A stretch of DNA of 8,473 nucleotides, from NCBI GenBank assembly GCA_023700885.1, contig JAMPYA010000088.1:1-8473 (forward strand), in the 5' to 3' direction. This DNA comes from Flavobacteriaceae bacterium. GTDB taxonomy: Bacteria; Bacteroidota; Bacteroidia; Flavobacteriales; Flavobacteriaceae. Positions 5,751 to 8,473 of this stretch are shown here, piece by piece (position 1 is the first letter of the stretch; each line of letters opens with the position of its first letter). Position numbers and translations under genes: made by a program. Below the pieces are notes generated by a model. That model saw only the letters and a list, made by a program, of their open reading frames with translations. It had not been told where the DNA came from and did not search any database.

Positions 5751-6611
5751 ATGAAAATATATTCTATAGAAACCACCAATTTTAAATTAGATGGTGGAGC
5801 TATGTTTGGTGTTGTTCCTAAAACAATTTGGCAAAAAACGAATCCTGCAGACAGCAATAATTTAATAGACATGAGTATTAGATGTATGCTAATTGAAGAC
5901 GGAAATCGATTAACATTAATAGATACTGGTTTGGGGAATAAACAGTCAGAAAAGTTCTTTGGACATTATCATTTATATGGAGATTATTCACTAGAATCTT
6001 CACTTCATAAAATTGGGTTTCATAAAGATGATATTACCGATGTTTTTTTAACACATCTTCATTTTGATCATTGTGGTGGTAGTATTCAATTTAATAAAGA
6101 TAAAACCGGATACGAACCGGCATTTAAAAATGCCACTTTTTGGTCTAATAAAAATCATTGGCAATGGGCTACAGTTCCTAATAAACGAGAAAAGGCATCA
6201 TTTTTGAAAGAGAATATTAATCCGATAGAAGATAGCGGTCAATTAAAAATGGTAGAAATTCCTAAAACCGATTTTTTAACGAATTCTGAATTAGGTTTTG
6301 ATATTTTATTTGTTGATGGTCACACAGAAAAACAAATGATACCTCATATTAAATATAAAGGAAAAACCATTGTTTATGCTGCAGATTTATTACCCACCGT
6401 TGGTCATATTCCACTTCCTTATGTTATGGGATACGATACCAGACCTTTATTAACTATGGATGAAAAAGAGAAATTTTTAAATTTAGCTGCCCAAAATGAC
6501 TATTATATTTTCTTTGAACATGATCCAATTAATGAATTATGCACTGTTGAACAAACAGAAAAAGGAATTCGTTTAAAAGAAATATACACACTAAATGAAG
6601 TATTTAATTAA
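5751..6611 (+). CDS. Metallo-beta-lactamase-fold hydrolase (lactonase-like subgroup, substrate unknown)
   Basis: 286 aa with no signal peptide, so probably cytoplasmic. All metal ligands of a two-zinc site are visible: THLHFDHCGG (101-110) gives H102, H104, D106 and H107; GHT gives H191; AADLL gives D212; and FEHDP gives H257. The N-terminal part has GGAMFGVVPKTIW (15-27), RCMLIEDGNRLTLIDTGLGNK (44-64, here naming the strand before the first ligand loop), and the usual alternating beta-alpha pattern follows. The layout is like YtnP/AHL-lactonase-type members of the family, but the substrate cannot be read from sequence; it could be a lactone, an ester or another compound. The start ATG has an A-rich leader without Shine-Dalgarno. 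A one-mismatch -7 box GATATTTG lies at 5725-5732. The S8 protease gene follows after 12 nt, so the two are probably co-transcribed. Confidence 0.9.
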   Translation: MKIYSIETTNFKLDGGAMFGVVPKTIWQKTNPADSNNLIDMSIRCMLIEDGNRLTLIDTGLGNKQSEKFFGHYHLYGDYSLESSLHKIGFHKDDITDVFLTHLHFDHCGGSIQFNKDKTGYEPAFKNATFWSNKNHWQWATVPNKREKASFLKENINPIEDSGQLKMVEIPKTDFLTNSELGFDILFVDGHTEKQMIPHIKYKGKTIVYAADLLPTVGHIPLPYVMGYDTRPLLTMDEKEKFLNLAAQNDYYIFFEHDPINELCTVEQTEKGIRLKEIYTLNEVFN

Positions 6612-6623
6612 CATCAAATCTAT

Positions 6624-8285
6624 ATGAAAAATTTAAAGTTTTATGCATTCTGTTTTGTTTCTATATTCATATTTAGCAATGGATTTTCACAATCAAAACA
6701 AACTTTTATCAAACCAAACGGAATAGTTGCCAAAAAAGGAACCATGACCGAAACTGAGATACAGTCTTGGCCACATATGGATATTATTAAAGACTCGGTC
6801 CCCGGGATGAGCTTAGAAAAAGCCTATGATTTTTTAGCTAATAAAAAAGGCGAAAAAGTGATTTTAGCAATTATTGATTCTGGCATAGATATTAATCACG
6901 AAGATTTAAAAGAATTAGTTTGGGTAAATACCAAAGAAGTTCCAAATAACGGTATTGATGATGATAAAAATGGTTATGTTGATGACATAAATGGATGGAA
7001 TTTTTTAGGTGGTAAAAATGGTAGCGCCTATGCAGAGCAACTAGAAATGACTAGAATTGTTAAAAAATTGACACCAAAATTTGAAGGAAAAACTCCAGCC
7101 CAAATAGGTGAAAAAGACCAAAAAGACTATAATTTATATATTAAATTGTCTAATGAAATAAAAGACAGAAAAGCAAAAGCTTTTGAAAGCAAAACACGCT
7201 ACGAATCCTATAAATCATCTCTTGAAGAAGCACATCAAAAAGTAGTTGATTTACTAAAAAAAGAAATTTATACAATTCCAGAATTAGATTCTTTAGCAAC
7301 TACACATGAAAATTTACAACCTCAGTTATTTAATTTAATGAGAATTATTGATGGAGATGGTTCTATAAAAGAAGCTTTAAATTATTTGGATGAAGGGATT
7401 GACCATTTTACTAAACAATATACTTCTCCAAATTATGATATTCAATTTGATGGCAGAGCAATTGTGGGTGATAATCCAGATGATATTAAAGACAAAAACT
7501 ATGGAAATCCAAATGTTTTATATGTTGATGACGAAGAAATTCACGGAACTCATGTAACCGGTATTTCTGCTGCCATTCGAAACAATGGAATCGGAATGAA
7601 CGGCGTTACTAATAATGTAAAAATTATGTCCATTAGAGCTGTACCAGATGGAGACGAATATGATAAAGATATTGCTTTAGCAATTCGATATGCTGTAGAT
7701 AACGGAGCTAAAGTTGTAAATATGAGTTTTGGAAAATCGTATTCTCCACAAAAGACATGGGTTTATGACGCTATAAAATATGCTGAAAGCAAAGATGTTT
7801 TATTAGTTCATGCTGCAGGTAATGATTCTAAAAATATTGATATAGAAGATAATTTTCCTAATGATTCTGATGATAAAATAAATGAATTTGCTAGTAATGT
7901 TATTACAATTGGAGCTTCAACACGTATGTATGATGAAAATTTAGTGGCAAGTTTCTCTAATTATGGAAAGAAAAATGTTGATTTATTTGCACCTGGTTTA
8001 GAAATTTATTCAACTTTCCCAAAAAATAAATATGAATCAATTCAAGGAACTTCAATGGCGGCTCCAGAAGTTGCGGGAGTTGCAGCTTTAATTAGATCTT
8101 ATTATCCAAAATTAAGCGCTAAAGAAGTGAAACAAATTTTAATGAATTCTGGTATTGAAGCATCGTTTAATGTAACACTTCCCGGAACTAAATCTGAAAA
8201 AGTGCCTTTTGCTAATTTATCTGTTTCTGGTAAAATTTTAAACGCATATAATGCCTTATTAATGGCGCATCAACAATCCAAATAA
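6624..8285 (+). CDS. Secreted S8-family subtilisin-like serine peptidase with large insertion
   Basis: 553 aa. Residues 1-22 are a signal peptide (MKNLKFYAFC, hydrophobic core, NGFS) with Q23 as the likely first mature residue. The catalytic triad is D85 in AIIDSGID, H307 in HGTHVTG and S477 in GTSMAAP, with oxyanion Asn400 in AAGN, so it should be active. An Asp/Asn-rich loop, NNGIDDDKNGYVDD (108-121), looks like a calcium site seen in related Bacteroidota proteases. Between about 130 and 300 there is a Lys/Glu-rich, probably helical insertion separating Asp from His by 222 residues; subtilisin BPN' has 32. Only about 60 residues lie between the signal peptide and the catalytic core, and I do not recognise an I9 propeptide. 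No type IX secretion domain is seen at the C-terminus (ends MAHQQSK), so it is probably periplasmic or exported otherwise. The M1 peptidase gene follows after 9 nt. Confidence 0.95.
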   Translation: MKNLKFYAFCFVSIFIFSNGFSQSKQTFIKPNGIVAKKGTMTETEIQSWPHMDIIKDSVPGMSLEKAYDFLANKKGEKVILAIIDSGIDINHEDLKELVWVNTKEVPNNGIDDDKNGYVDDINGWNFLGGKNGSAYAEQLEMTRIVKKLTPKFEGKTPAQIGEKDQKDYNLYIKLSNEIKDRKAKAFESKTRYESYKSSLEEAHQKVVDLLKKEIYTIPELDSLATTHENLQPQLFNLMRIIDGDGSIKEALNYLDEGIDHFTKQYTSPNYDIQFDGRAIVGDNPDDIKDKNYGNPNVLYVDDEEIHGTHVTGISAAIRNNGIGMNGVTNNVKIMSIRAVPDGDEYDKDIALAIRYAVDNGAKVVNMSFGKSYSPQKTWVYDAIKYAESKDVLLVHAAGNDSKNIDIEDNFPNDSDDKINEFASNVITIGASTRMYDENLVASFSNYGKKNVDLFAPGLEIYSTFPKNKYESIQGTSMAAPEVAGVAALIRSYYPKLSAKEVKQILMNSGIEASFNVTLPGTKSEKVPFANLSVSGKILNAYNALLMAHQQSK

Positions 8286-8294
8286 TCTTTTTAA

Positions 8295-8473
8295 ATGAAT
8301 TTAAAAACATATTCTTTTTTACTAATTAGTTTTGTAATATTTTCTGGGTATAGTCAAACAGTAAATAAAAATAGACCAGCGTATTGGCAACAAAAAGTTG
8401 ATTATAAAATGGATATTGATATGAATGTTAAAACATATCAATATACAGGTAAAATAAAGTTGATATATACCAA
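8295..8473 (+). CDS. M1-family metallopeptidase (aminopeptidase), N-terminal part only (3' truncated by window edge)
   Basis: The visible 59 complete codons run off the right edge. Residues 1-20 are a signal peptide (MNLKTYSFLLISFVIF, then SGYS) with Q21 as the probable mature N-terminus. The mature start has RPAYWQQKVDYKMDIDM (28-44) and KTYQYTGKIKLIYT (46-59). This YWQQ-VDY-M-VD pattern followed by the first beta strand is typical of the N-terminal domain of flavobacterial M1 aminopeptidases. The zinc motifs (GxMEN and HExxH) lie outside the window, so activity cannot be judged. It starts 9 nt after the S8 protease stop and is very likely in the same operon. An endopeptidase beside an aminopeptidase suggests joint breakdown of exported peptides (inference). 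Confidence 0.85.
   Translation, partial: MNLKTYSFLLISFVIFSGYSQTVNKNRPAYWQQKVDYKMDIDMNVKTYQYTGKIKLIYT

Overview
This AT-rich window is ordinary chromosomal sequence from a member of the Bacteroidota, most likely the family Flavobacteriaceae. The evidence is a DUF4837 lipoprotein beside an OmpA-family protein and a LysM transglycosylase, a Bacteroidota-type glutaminyl-tRNA synthetase, exact TAnnTTTG promoter elements, and no Shine-Dalgarno sequence before any of the eight starts that can be seen. The window holds nine protein genes (two cut by its edges) and one tRNA gene. I see no insertion sequence, phage gene, CRISPR array or rRNA.

Layout. (1) 1-3107, plus strand, is an envelope block. The C-terminal part of an OmpA-family peptidoglycan-binding protein is followed after 10 nt by an MltD-like lytic transglycosylase. 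A 207-nt gap with small repeats then leads to a DUF4837 lipoprotein. (2) A strong GC-core hairpin flanked by A and T tracts at 3081-3107 can end transcription from both sides. (3) 3112-5071, minus strand, holds glnS and, downstream of it, a 72-aa basic His/Tyr-rich predicted lipoprotein of unknown function. (4) 5072-5175 is a divergent intergenic region with an exact -7 element for each direction. (5) 5176-5690, plus strand, holds folB (dihydroneopterin aldolase), then tRNA-Cys(GCA) with its own promoter and a terminator starting two bases after the tRNA. (6) 5751 to the right edge, plus strand, is a tight cluster: a cytoplasmic metallo-beta-lactamase-fold hydrolase, a secreted S8 subtilisin-like protease with a large insertion between its catalytic Asp and His, and the start of a secreted M1-family metallopeptidase.

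How the genes fit together. The first block concerns peptidoglycan binding and remodelling. The middle is housekeeping: Gln-tRNA charging, folate synthesis and a Cys tRNA. The last block probably makes two exported peptidases that could act in sequence, an endopeptidase and an aminopeptidase. Both have a Gln directly after the predicted signal-peptide cleavage site, as in the Bacteroidota 'Q-rule' for N-terminal pyroglutamate.

I found no convincing undescribed system. The points most worth a second look are the unknown small lipoprotein after glnS, the shared Ser|Gln export sites and inserted domain of the peptidases, and a short imperfect duplication around the DUF4837 start codon.
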